Assembly (NCBI GenBank): GCA_038093515.1
Contig: JBBPSI010000001.1
Span: 744,001 to 808,000, forward strand
DNA: 64,000 nt
Source: Butyriboletus loyo
Lineage: Eukaryota > Basidiomycota > Agaricomycetes > Boletales > Boletaceae
Direction: 5' to 3'
Made by a program: the position numbers and the translations under genes. The first letter of the stretch is position 1, and each line of letters opens with the position of its first letter. The notes under the pieces are model-generated. The model saw nothing but the letters and a program-made list of their open reading frames with translations, did not search any database and had not been told where the DNA came from. Below are positions 30,498 to 40,547 of the stretch, one piece after another.

Positions 30498-32200
30498 TCA
30501 ACCTCCTGCGACTCCGTATTTGCGAAGTGTGGCTTGCCAATCACCAAGCTCTCCTCTACCCATCGTAACTATCGTCGCCTTGTTACCGGAATCCGGGCCA
30601 AAAAGGCGATTCGCGACACGTCTGACACTTTCCGGGGTGACCTTGTCAATTTCCGCTGTCATGTCCGTCACGGGTATCTTGCGTCCATGCACAAGGATCT
30701 GGGATAATTGATTAATCCAATGCAAACGCATCGGTCTTTCTGTCTCACCTGACGACCAAGGTCCTCGACTTCCACTGCCCTACTCTCCAATGCCATCATC
30801 AAGCTGGATTGCAGTTGATTTTTCGCGCGCTGAAGTTCTATCTCTGGCACGCTTTGGTGTATCAGCAAACTGATCTGGTGCACGAGATGGGGGAGAATTT
30901 GGGCCGGTGTATTACCCCTCTGTTTGGGGATGTCAGGTACAAAGGAGGCCCACAATCCAAAGAGCGATGAATCTGTGTAAATGTGGTGGAAAGACGCGCA
31001 ATGGTCTATCTGAGGAAAATGGTTGAGGATGTGCGTATATAATCGGGAATACATCCCCTTTCCAGGGCCGCCTACAGAGGGTGAGAAACAAATCACGCGA
31101 GGAATATGAGCCTTACCTGCTGAAAAGCTGCCTCCACCCCCAAGAAGCACTTGCATTGTGGCGAGCGTGTAGATATCGTCGTCATGAATACCAACACCCT
31201 CGAATGCGAGGTAGAGATGATCAAAATCTGCCGTATTGCTTGGCATGTGCCTAATACCACCGTCATAATGTGACTGCGGGTCCAATAGAGGGGGTACGTC
31301 TCTTGAAGTAGAAGTCGGGTATAAGTATGACGATGCTGCACGTGTTAGTGACTTGTATAATGATGGTGATGGGGATGACAGGAGATGTGGTGGTATGGCT
31401 TGAGAGGTAGATGGCCGTGGAGAGGGAGGCGTAGGAGACGGCAAGGATTTGATCACCGAAAAGTGCCTGTCGACAAGTTCAACCAATTGCTCGTGTGGCA
31501 TTCCAGCACCCGCTATAACCATACGCTCCGGACGGTACCAGTCCGAGATACACTGACGGAGGAGGTCACCGGTGACGAGACCGATGCGCTCGTCCGGGCA
31601 GACCAACGCGTTCCCGAGGCCTTTTCCGCCGTACGCTACTTCGTGGAGTACCTCTGGTAATATCATTTCTGGCTTGTTGCTGATTTCCCGAATTTCATAA
31701 AGAGCAGCATCTTTCTGGATCTCCAATTCCTCCGACAGAAAAGCAGCATTTAGGACAGTGTCAGATATCAGAGAGAGCGCTAGGTCGGTTGCCTGATCAA
31801 AATGGGAGGACTGGTACATGATGGATTCTCGGGAGGATGAACACGTAATTTGGCCTCCAAGTCGGTCCATCGCCGCAGCCATGCTGGCTTCAGAGCTAGA
31901 ATGTGTTGACTGCAAGTTTAGTGTCAGACACAAACAACCTTGTAGCAACACAAGGGGCACCTTAAAGGCCATTCTGTCTAAGAAATGGCTCGCTCCCGAC
32001 GTCGATGGAAGTTCATAGCGCGACCCAGCGTCGATGTAAAGCCCGACGGATGAAAAATGACCGGGAGTAGACTCTGTAGCAACCCGAATCTTGCTCGGAA
32101 GTGTGGTTATCTGCAACGGCGGCAGCGATGCTTGGGATAGCTGTCGTTGGTGCAGGCGCACCTTTCCATGGCGCACGACCGAACTTGCCGCTCTTTTCAT
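30498..32200 (-). CDS. MAS2: Mitochondrial processing peptidase alpha subunit
   Basis: Substrate-recognition subunit of the matrix protease that removes presequences. N-terminus MKRAASSVVRHGKVRLHQRQLS is itself a typical presequence, followed by PPLQITTLPSKIRVATES and VGLYIDAGSRYE. M16 fold throughout. The catalytic zinc motif of the beta subunit is absent as expected. The glycine-rich loop that holds the presequence is present across a splice: LLGGGGSFSAG then GPGKGMYSRLY. The end is MGRGELGDWQATLRKYGVAGG. The segment between the two M16 halves has an extra Ser/Pro-rich insertion (PSPTPPSPRPSTSQ, about 31440-31400). Introns near 31900-31960, 31080-31120 and 30700-30750; borders approximate. 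Confidence 0.92.
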
Positions 32201-32280
32201 GGCCAGTAGACTTTAGCAAGTTAGGAAGCTCTCCGAATGCTGACAAAATATGGAGCTTACGTCAGGAATTATTTATTTAC

Positions 32281-32325
32281 ACCCCACCGCCTAACACGAT
32301 CTGCAATCGTATGCTACAGAGTTCA
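32281..32325 (-). pseudogene. Decayed tRNA-Cys copy lacking D- and T-arms
   Basis: On the plus strand this stretch shares CCCCACCG and then a perfect 21-nt block (CACGATC...GTATGCT, covering the anticodon arm with GCA) with the intact tRNA-Cys at 32374-32445. The T-arm is missing between the two shared blocks. The D-arm is missing after the second, apparently deleted between GCT repeats, since the intact gene's end GCTATAGAGTC corresponds to GCTACAGAGTT here. It is in the same orientation, 48 bp from the intact gene. It looks like a tandem duplicate in decay. Confidence 0.7.
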
Positions 32326-32373
32326 ATTTACTTCACAAATTATTATTCTACAAAGGGATCCCATGAAAAAAGA

Positions 32374-32445
32374 AGACCCCACCGTGGTTCGAACACGGGA
32401 CCGCACGATCTGCAATCGTATGCTCTACCACTGAGCTATAGAGTC
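32374..32445 (-). tRNA. tRNA-Cys(GCA)
   Basis: Complete cloverleaf without intron: acceptor GACTCTA/TGGGGTC (two G-U pairs), D-arm GCTC/GAGC with loop AGTGGTA, anticodon stem TACGA/TCGTG with loop TTGCAGA (anticodon GCA), five-base variable loop, T-arm CCGTG/CACGG with loop TTCGAAC, and discriminator T (U), normal for tRNA-Cys. All invariant residues (T8, A14, G18G19, T33, TTC, A58) are present. It lies between the MPP-alpha and EF-Ts genes. Confidence 0.95.
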
Positions 32446-32525
32446 TTCAGTTGTAAAAAAAAATCACAACCCTCTTTTTGCGTATCATGAGTTTCAATAC
32501 GAGATCCATCTACAATCGTTCAAGT

Positions 32526-33542
32526 CTAATGAATGTCTTCCGCCACGGTCCATTTAACAAACTCCAAAACCTCTATGCCTCCCTCTTCACCTTCATTTGC
32601 CATCCCACGTTCACGACCCCATTCGCACAAGGCAGCGCCGACAGTGAGTTGTCCTCCGGTTGCCATGAACGGCTGGTTGTACAACGATGTTTCATCCGTC
32701 GTGGACTGGATGGACAATGTCTCAAAGCCAGCGATCTGACGAGCGACAGCACGCTCAAGTCGCTCAATGTCCTGCACAAAGGTTTCCGAAGCAAGACGGT
32801 TCGCAAGATCAGGGGCTTTCAGCGCAAGCACAGCAAGTGAGCCAATACGACCGTGAGAGCCAGAGGATCCATGCGAGTATGAAGCTAGCCGTAACCCGAG
32901 GGTCCTGGAGTGGCCTCGGAGAGGATTATGAACCACAGCAACAGCCCGTTTCAGCGATACCTTTTCGCCGACTTTTGCAATTAGATCTTGAATGGAACTA
33001 GACACCGTAGAGGAGGGTCGGAGATTCGAGTTTGTTTGCGAGAGGAGAGGAGCATCATTAAGGACGTGCAATGGGCAGGGCTGGATGAAATTCGGTGAAT
33101 GAATGTGTTCTGTGAGGAAGGCAGTGGTATGTGCAATGTCGGCAGCAAGTCGAGTAAACAGCTCGTTTCTTGCGACAAAATCAGTTTCGCAGTTCAGCTC
33201 GACCATGGCTGCCCGGAGTCCATCACCATTTGACGATCTGCCGGGAGAGAGTACGCAAACACTAACGAGTCCTTCGCGTGCTTCACGTCCGGCAACTTTG
33301 GCAGCCTTTTGAGCGCCAGACGTGGTTAAATCCTGCTGTAACCACCCCAGCGCTGCCTCCAGGTTGTTCCCGCTTGCACTAAGCGCTTCCCGAGCCTTGG
33401 AAATTGGCACATCGGTCAATTTTCGGAGTTGAGCAACCAGCTGCAACGAGGGCTTGGGGGCAGTGGAATACGAGAGAGATTTCGGGATGCGACACGTCAA
33501 CGGTGTTCGCTTAAATTCTCGCCGAGCGATGGACAGCAACAT
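32526..33542 (-). CDS. TSF1: Mitochondrial translation elongation factor Ts
   Basis: Nucleotide exchange factor for mitochondrial EF-Tu. Intronless, 338 residues from the ATG at 33542; presequence MLLSIARREFKRTPLTCRIPKSLSYST. The UBA-like N-terminal domain has VAQLRKLTDVPISKAREAL and NNLEAALGWLQQDL. The first signature is followed by MVELNCETDFVARNELF, the diagnostic EF-Ts motif. The core domain ends with QPFMATGGQLTVGAALCEW and EVLEFVKWTVAED. Another in-frame ATG at 33605 would add 21 residues (MDSRFFKLFPSLN); the shorter form has the better presequence. A TCACGTGA element lies upstream at 33614. Divergent from NAF1. Confidence 0.93.
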   Translation of the reverse strand: MLLSIARREFKRTPLTCRIPKSLSYSTAPKPSLQLVAQLRKLTDVPISKAREALSASGNNLEAALGWLQQDLTTSGAQKAAKVAGREAREGLVSVCVLSPGRSSNGDGLRAAMVELNCETDFVARNELFTRLAADIAHTTAFLTEHIHSPNFIQPCPLHVLNDAPLLSQTNSNLRPSSTVSSSIQDLIAKVGEKVSLKRAVAVVHNPLRGHSRTLGLRLASYSHGSSGSHGRIGSLAVLALKAPDLANRLASETFVQDIERLERAVARQIAGFETLSIQSTTDETSLYNQPFMATGGQLTVGAALCEWGRERGMANEGEEGGIEVLEFVKWTVAEDIH

Positions 33543-33613
33543 CGCAGCGCCGTCCCGATATGAAATGTTGAGTGAGGGGAAGAGTTTGAAAAATCTCGAG
33601 TCCATACCCCCCC

Positions 33614-33621
33614 TCACGTGA
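33614..33621. promoter_or_regulatory. TCACGTGA palindrome, TSF1/NAF1 divergent promoter
   Basis: TCACGTGA in CCCTCACGTGACTC, 72 bp upstream of the EF-Ts start and 59 bp upstream of the NAF1 start. Same core as the sites at 23120, 45093 and 49982. Confidence 0.4.
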
Positions 33622-33680
33622 CTCAAAAATTCTATAGATGCAGTGGTTCTTTCGACTTTTGCCAAATCATCACCTCTGAA

Positions 33681-35458
33681 ATGGACTTTGACTTCAAGGT
33701 TCCTTCCACCGTTCCTCAAGACCTGCTCCTCATCCAAGACCTGATAGGGACCATTCCCCCACTCACGGTTACTGCAAAGCATATTCCGGATTCGCTCCAT
33801 TCCAGCGATGATTCCATTGCCAGCACTGATGATGAAGTAGAAAGTGAAGATGAGGTAGAGGCAGATCTTGCTCTCTGTGACGAGGACAGCAGAATGTCAG
33901 CGTGAGCATCTCAAGGATGTCTTATTAAAAGGCATATTAACTCTAATCGCCAGAGCCACACCAGATTCGGAATCAAATTCGGACTCGGAGTTAGACCCAA
34001 GTTCTTCCTCTGATTCAGAAGAGGGACGTGCATACGAGGCGTCTCGGCGGCAAAGACCTGCGGACGACGTCGAGGATGAAGAGTCAGGCGCGACAGCAGC
34101 TGCTACCTATCTCCAGACTAGGAACGAGATTCTCGACGCAAATATCGTAGTTCCCACCATTTCTGAAGTTGAGCCATGCGAGACACTGGAGAAAGTCGGG
34201 GAAATTGTAAGTATCGTCGGGAACATTGTGATTGTGAGGGGTCTCCCCCTGGACCATGTAAACCCCTTGTCCAAGCGCGCTCTGGATGCCGAGTCCTTGC
34301 TTGTATTTGAAGACCGAAAAGTTTTTGGATATGTGAGTTACTTCGCCCTTTGGATGAGTGTATCTTAACTCTTACGTGTGATGCCAGATATGTGAGACGT
34401 TCGGTCCAACGTCCCAACCACTCTATCAAGTTAAATTTAACCAAAACTATCCGCTGGATACCAACAAAGTTTGGTTGTCCCGCAATGTATTCCATGTTCC
34501 ACGGCGAAGTCATTTCGTATTCGTAGACCAACTCAAAAAATTACGCGGCAGCGACGCCAGTAATATTCACGACGAAGAACCCGCAGAAGACGAGATCGAA
34601 TTTTCTGACGACGAGAAAGAGGCTACCTTCAGGGCTCAGCGCAAGAAGAGGTGAGCACAATAACAGTACTTGACATCTCGGGTAACGCGTTGTTATAGGC
34701 GCGGACGCTCTGTATCATCTTCTAGACAATCTACCCCAGCACCACCTCGGATCCATATTGACGATATGGTTCGGGACACATATCGCAGTTCCAACCCGTA
34801 TGATGCTCATGGCCCTTATGATGACGACTATCATGTCACGGGGCCATCGCGACCACCACCCATACCATATGACGATCCGTATGCTGACGTTCCCACATCA
34901 GGTGTTCGCGTACACCCCATGGAAATGAATGGTGAATTTGGTGGGGAGCCCAGTTGTGAGAGTGGGGGAGATAGTCCTGAGGGGTCCCGTGGGCGTATTT
35001 CCAGTCGGGGCACACGAGGAAGGGGAGATCGGAATCGTCAGTTGTGGAATACCTCGAGGCGAGGATATCGTCACAACCACGGCGCATCCCAACGATCGTT
35101 GGACTCGGATACCGGTCGGTCGTTCCCAGCGACCTCGCGGATGGTCCAATATGAAACAGGGTTTGGACAGATTGGGGATGCAAATACGCCTGATTCGCTT
35201 GTTCAACCGGCTTTGAATGCTTGGTTTTCTCCCGGGGCAAACAATATCCAAAATTACCCACAACAATTCATCCAACCACACATCAACCCGCGATTCGCAT
35301 CGATGTTTGGGGTTAATTTGCCCCCTGGCCCCATGACTCCGTGGGCTTCTCAGAATGCGCACGACCATGCGTCTCGTCCACAGCATTGGATTGACACGCG
35401 GACGATGCACGGTACCACGGGTTCTGAAGGTGAAGGGGATACATATAGACCGATGTAG
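33681..35458 (+). CDS. NAF1: H/ACA RNP assembly factor Naf1
   Basis: Binds the Cbf5 pseudouridine synthase during H/ACA snoRNP assembly in the nucleus and is later replaced by Gar1. ATG at 33681 (MDFDFKVPSTVPQDLLLIQDLI). Acidic Ser/Asp/Glu-rich N-terminus with many casein-kinase-like sites, then the Gar1/Naf1 barrel: EPCETLEKVGEIVSIVGNIV, LDAESLLVFEDRKVFGY spliced to ICETFGPTSQPLYQVKF, and VWLSRNVFHVP. The C-terminal part carries a basic KKRRRGRS patch, then long low-complexity Gly/Pro/Asn/Gln sequence, as in yeast Naf1. Introns seen near 33893-33952, 34333-34387 and 34649-34699. Convergent overlaps are absent; the next gene is 388 bp downstream on the same strand. Confidence 0.9.
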
Positions 35459-35846
35459 TCCAGCATCCGCAGAGGCTCGAATTGGATTTATTGGCGAGCA
35501 TTTCACTCTCACCACCGTCCGGGTTGGCAAACATTTATCGGAATGATTCACCAAGGAAATTGTTTGCACCATTTTTTCCCTGTATACTTTTCACAGGCGG
35601 TTAACCGGGCCCAAGACTATCCGAATCCATCTTGGATTTGGTCGCACCCCACCATCCGGGCATATTGCATAGCAGGACGTATGGGCAACCATGGGAAGAG
35701 ACGTAGAGACAGTGACGTACACGAATCCTTGTGCAACCGATTTCAAGCAGGGTGGACTCCAATTAACTCTGAGATGGCACTTCCGTGCCTGCGTCCACCA
35801 GCATAAATAGCTGGGGTTTCTAGAGGTTCGGTATCCAGCTCAAACA
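35459..35846 (+). other. Intergenic region between NAF1 and the RNase T2 pseudogene
   Basis: 388 bp. A TATA-like ATAAATAG stands at 35813-35820, only 27 bp before the pseudogene ATG, which leaves little room for a leader. No other feature or open frame with recognisable content was seen. Confidence 0.4.
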
Positions 35847-37127
35847 ATGATCCTATCCTTTGTCCCGTTAGCTCAACTGTTCGGGTTGTCGCGAGCGATC
35901 AGCTCTGGTTGTCTCACGAACGGTCCGGTTTCTTGTCAGAGTCAGACCGTACCGTCGAACACATGCTGCACCGAATACCCGAGCGTGCGTCGTTTTCCAC
36001 GTCTCGAAGACACCGCCACTGACCCGCTTTATTTTATCATAGGGCCTGTTGTTGCAAATTCAGGTATTCTCTCGCTAGTTAACCCTTGTTGTTATTGACT
36101 ATAATGCCGGAAGTTCTGGGACACCGACGTTGCTGGCAGCCCTGCCGACAGCCGGACCATCCACGGTGAGTGATTGATGTGCAAAGCAATACGCATCGGA
36201 TCTACACACCTGTCAGACTTGTGGAATGACAAGTGCGTCCATTAGTAGGGATGTACGCGTTTCGCACTCATCAAACAACCCTATCGACAGCTGCGATGAT
36301 ACATACGAGAAGAATTGTGATTCATCGCGTGCCGACTACAATAATGTGCAAGTTCTCTGAAGTACTTCCAGGGAGCATTGCCGTGACCCGAGTTGCGTCC
36401 AGCTTCTCTCAGACCAGTGCGCTATTTTTACGCTGGACTACATACGACAATACTGATTGAACGATGACGGTACAAACGAGGAACTTTTGAATGTACGTCG
36501 TGCCCCGACCACATGGAAATCTCGCTAATAGCAGTCTAGCATGAATGGGCAACGCATGGCACGCGCCCCAGGTGAAAATTACATCAAGTTTCCCTTTCCA
36601 AATGGTCGTCGATCTCGGGTTCCTAACAGCCCACTTGAGCCTTCGTGCCTTCCATTCGGCAGTCCCCAGAGAACCGAGGTAGGTTATCTGTGAGTCGAAG
36701 ATCAAACACACGGCTGACTTTGTTTCGCGACAGGTCGTGGCATACCGTGAGACAATTGTTAACCAGCTCCAGACTCTCCCTACATACACCTGGCTCGCAA
36801 ACGCTGGTATTACGCCTTCCACGTCTCAAACCTACGCGTTGTCGGATATCCTTTCCGCGCTCCAGACTGGTTCCGGTGGTGCAAGCCCATGTTTATAATG
36901 TGGAGTTTCTTTATGTCTTCCTAGTTGGGCTGCTTGGACGGCGACCTGAACACAATCAGCTGGTACTTCAATATAGAAGGATCAGTCATCGATGGCACGT
37001 TTATTCCCATCAGTGAGTACATTCATTCCCTACTCCGGACCTCGGTGTTGATGCTGATTACCTAGCCGCGCTCTCGTTCACTAGCTCTTCCTGTGTGTTC
37101 AGTACCTCCCTGAAACAGGCTGAATAA
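35847..37127 (+). pseudogene. Degenerate secreted ribonuclease T2
   Basis: Family RNase T2 is recognisable end to end: hydrophobic leader MILSFVPLAQLFGLSRAIS, then CQSQTVPSNTCCTEYP, GLLLQIQ spliced to FWDTDVAGSPADS, and TIH at the first catalytic site. HEWATHG at the second catalytic site, TLPTYTWLANAGITPSTSQ, and ISWYFNIEGSVIDGTFIPI follow. Signs of decay: an in-frame TGA at 36454-36456 where the family has tryptophan, no donor/acceptor pair that keeps frame between about 36345 and 36430, a site-I context of DLWN instead of GLWP, and R where a conserved cysteine follows HGT. Both catalytic histidines remain. Some introns still have good borders, so decay looks recent. An unusual splice form cannot be excluded. 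Confidence 0.65.
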
Positions 37128-37256
37128 CATGCGATAGCCAGTTTCATGTATTGCCAGTGATGTATAAAGAAAGTGCTAGTTTGCAATGTTAAATCGTGTT
37201 GTGTACACAGGTGGTCCTAAGCTGCAAAACCGAGTCTGAGTCTGACCTCTGTTGTC

Positions 37257-37774
37257 ATGCCCCCTCCCACCAACCACCCGTGTCTTCATCTAGACGTTCT
37301 GGGGCAGACATTTTCCATCAAAAAATATGTTTCAACAGAGTCCAATGCTCTCCATGAATTGAGTGTCTCCAAGGCGAAATCGGCGATTATCTCGATCACT
37401 CGAACGGCGGAAGAGATTTCCATCGTCTGCGACGCCGAAAAGGACGAAGGAGATTGGAAGTGTATCAAGATAGCGGGTCCGATGGAATTTGGTTCATACT
37501 TTCGCCTGGCCGCGCTTTCCTGTATACTGACAGGGCAGTAGAACTGACGGGGGTGATTTGTGCCTTTACAACACCTCTGAAGGATGCTGGAATCCCAGTC
37601 TTTGCGATTTCTACCTGGTGAGTAGCTCTTTCGGGTTGAAACCACTGCTCCGCTACATGGGAGTGTAGGAATACCGACTATGTGTTGGTCCCAAAGGGAA
37701 AAATTATGGATGCGGTCTGTGCCCTGAGCGCTGATGGTTGGCTGTTCCTTGAACGTTCCTCCATCCGTCCTTGA
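37257..37774 (+). CDS. Small ACT-domain protein, CASTOR-like
   Basis: Three exons (37257-37491, 37539-37617, 37669-37774) sum to 140 codons, 139 residues. N-terminal LHLDVLGQTFSIKKYV and EEISIVCDAEKDEGDWKCIKIAGPMEF form one half, then VELTGVICAFTTPLKDAGIP and FAISTWNTDYVLVPKGKIMDA form an ACT-type half with the ligand-loop pattern seen in GATS/CASTOR proteins and related fungal ACT proteins. Animal CASTOR1 has tandem units and senses arginine for TORC1; this protein is about one unit. A role in amino-acid sensing is an inference. It lies between the RNase T2 pseudogene and an unknown nuclear-type gene, both on the same strand. Confidence 0.72.
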
Positions 37775-38071
37775 TGCCACTCTCCGCACAACTGGCGAGT
37801 CGATAATGTCGGTTGGCGAAGACCTGGTTTTTCTTGTACCTAGTCGTAGCTCAACTATACTACTAGTAACCGTAGTGTGGGTCACCATAACATAGTCCAC
37901 AGCTTGTATTAGCCGTGGTTTCCTCCACAACGACGAATCGCTCGCGCTGCGACTCACTGTTTCCAATCGCCATTTTCGATCTCGACCCGAACGTTGCACC
38001 TCGGCCAACGTTCGTCGTCGTCGTCGTCAGCGTTGCGGAAACGCGACCACTGGCAAGCGCCGGAGACGCCC

Positions 38072-39593
38072 ATGGCGGATGTACCCCATCTAACAACTTC
38101 GCATCCTCGTCAGAAACGTGTTCTACCCACACGTTCTCGTCGCGGTGGCCCTGGGGTAGGAAGCTGTGATATGGACCTTATGATTTTGGATGCGCAGAAA
38201 CGTCGATGTCCGTACCTACGGTCTCCTTGTCGTTTCACGCTCATTCTTAATTATAGTCGACAACGAGCCACTCATTCCCGCCGACACGCCCTTCTTGTTG
38301 ACAACAAATTCGGCATTGCTCCAGCTCTCGTCAAAGTCAGCGAGCTTTGGGCTCAATACTTTTGCCAATCAGCGTTACTTCGATCGGTCTGACGTTATAA
38401 AGGCGTATCGGGAGCAGCTGACTATTCAGACTCCCGAGTTTTCTCTATTGTCGGAGGACGCAACCGTCGGAGGGCGTTTCAGGCCTCGGTCATCGGGGGA
38501 GGTACGCACGTCCAGGTTTTGAATGACGTCTAATCATATTCGTCCCCGGTATCTCTAGCAGGATGACACAGACATTTCCGATACGGCATACGAGAAACGA
38601 CATCGGAAGTATGAGACTTTTGAAAAGCGGCAACGGCTGCGCGAGAAGGAGAAGCTAAAACACGAGCAGTATAAACTCAAGGAACGTATCGAACAGCTCA
38701 AAGTTATGGATGGCTCTGCGTTCCTCGGTTTGTCTGCTGCGTTATTCTCCCTACCTCCCGCAGCAAACGAAGACAAGTTGGAAGTTAGCTTGTCTGGCAC
38801 CCAGATCAATGGTACTCCAACCCACAATGAAGGGGAGAGGCGCCAGCAAGAAATGCTTGAAGTCGCGTCCATCCTGGAGGAGCGCTACCGAACTCTTCTG
38901 CCTTCCGAGAAAAAGCTTGCAGATCTTAAAGGCGCCAATAGATCCAATAGCGTGAATCTGCAACCTTCTGACGTGTGTAGTCCGGAAGAGTCCAGCTTCA
39001 CCGGAAGGGATTTGTCGAGCCAAGTTTCGCCAAAGCCCAGTGCCCCGTCAATTATCCTAAAGATCAAGGTCCCGCAAACCCGTTACAAGGATTGTAGCGG
39101 TCTTCCGTTGTTCCAAGTAAGCTCTCCCGGAGCCAATTCAACTATACACAGCTCTTTGTCGCCTACGAAGCCATTCTCCAAGGTTTCATCCGATACATTA
39201 TCAGTGTCTTCTGACCGGCCCTACAAACGCCATCGAACATCGTACGTCGATGACGCGGAATCTCCTTGCTCCACTGGCACCCCCGAATATGCCACAAAGT
39301 CCCCACATTCTACTGCGCCAAAGGCTGAACCATGTGTACTCATGCAATGGGTTCTTCGTAATCAAGCTGCGCCAAACGCGCGGAAAACGCAAAGACATGT
39401 GACTGCGTTTGGCACCAAAGTTCCACAGAGTATAGAGGAAATAAGGGACTTCGAGCTTCCAGAATGGATTCGGCCACGTTCACCGACGATTGTTAGTGAT
39501 GGGCCTAAAGATCTCGCTATACCTTCTGTCCCATCACCCGCGCACTCGTCAGCACCTACATTACAGCCCGAGCAGATTTCCTCGCACTCGTAG
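38072..39593 (+). CDS. Putative nuclear protein with SAS4-like helical segment
   Basis: ATG at 38072 (MADVPHLTTSHPRQKR). The first exon has a basic RSRRGGPGVGSCDMDLMILDAQ element, spliced to NEPLIPADTPFLLTTNSALL, which is presumably a conserved block. The next exon holds a charged helix, HRKYETFEKRQRLREKEKLK followed by HEQYKLKERIEQLKVMD, whose HRK...EK...EKE..HE..L pattern resembles the Pfam SAS4 region (Something About Silencing complex subunit 4). The rest is Ser/Pro-rich, containing PSIILKIKVPQTRYKD (a LKIKVP element also common in chromatin proteins). Family assignment is tentative; chromatin association is inferred from composition only. Confidence 0.6.
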
Positions 39594-39663
39594 TTTTCTC
39601 ATATTTTATGTTTATTTTAGTTTACCAACGGTGAAGGAAAGCACTGAGCGAGATGAAAGATGT

Positions 39664-40547
39664 CTAAACAACTATATGGCGCAATTTATCGATCAAAGAA
39701 TGAGCTAAGTGGTGCATCCAAGTAGAAGGCCGCTTACCCTGCCTGATTGCTCTTCCTCGAATCGTTCCCTCGATGATATTTATGGCACCAATTTGCGCAT
39801 TCAAGGGTATGTGCCTGTTTCGGCCAAGGACCAAGCGAGCGTAGTCTATGGGAAGTCGATACGGATCAGCATATCCATCTGGAAGGTAGCTGGTGTAGTC
39901 GCCGCCCAGTTCTTTCTTAGTCTGCAGTCGCAACGAGGTAGCAAAGGTAGCAGTAGGGGGAGCAAATAGTGCATTCAGGTCTGTCCTGGGTCTCATCTCG
40001 TGCTGCTTCGGAAATTCAGACCTCGTGCGTTTCTTGCGGGGCAGCGGTTTAAGGTCATTGGACCGGTCCACATTGTCGATGTCAAGTTCTCGAACATCTG
40101 CGAACCATTTCTCAGTTGCATGATCTCTTTTCTGCGCAGACCGAGCTGAGACGAAAGAAGTAGCTCGAGGACGTGGTTTTCTGTGTGCAGCAGCCGTGAC
40201 ATCAACATGTGCATTAGGACTTTTTTGCTCTGCGTCAGAGTTGCGACGGATCCTCGATTGTGTTCTGTCGCTTAAGCCTAGAGGGAAGATATACGTTCAG
40301 TGGGGAGATAAGTACATTCATTCGAGACATACGCGATAGTATAGAAGCGGGCTTGTGTCCACTCTCGGCAACGCCGTGTGTCGTCGCCGTCGTTTTCACG
40401 GCTGCAATGATCGATGTCAGTACAAGTTGGAAGGATCTAAGAAAACATACACGAACGCTGGCCGTCAGTTGGGTTCTGGCTAAGTTGTGAAGCAAAACGT
40501 ATTGAGCGCCATGGACACGTCGAGGGTCGTACACGGAGCTGTAGCAT
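39664..40547 (-). CDS. Probable mitochondrial protein of unknown function
   Basis: ATG at 40547 opens [20 protein letters not shown], an Arg/Ser-rich presequence ending in a plausible RFAS cleavage region. Two GT-AG introns (after GQRS, and after ASILS) join to LSDRTQSRIRRNSDAEQKS, KRDHATEKWFADVRELD and then LPRKKRTRSEFPKQHEMRPR. The C-terminal region contains NALFAPPTATFATSL, GDYTSYLPDGYADPYRLP and IPLNAQIGAINIIEGTIRGR, a compact and probably conserved domain I cannot name. Near the end a 33-nt stretch starting GTAAGC may be an in-frame intron. Its start codon overlaps the PFA4 start codon on the opposite strand. Confidence 0.6.

Noticed and set aside
32490..32520. Possible third tRNA-Cys fragment (ATCTACAATCGTTC)
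   Set aside because: Similarity to the anticodon arm is too short and imperfect to separate from chance.
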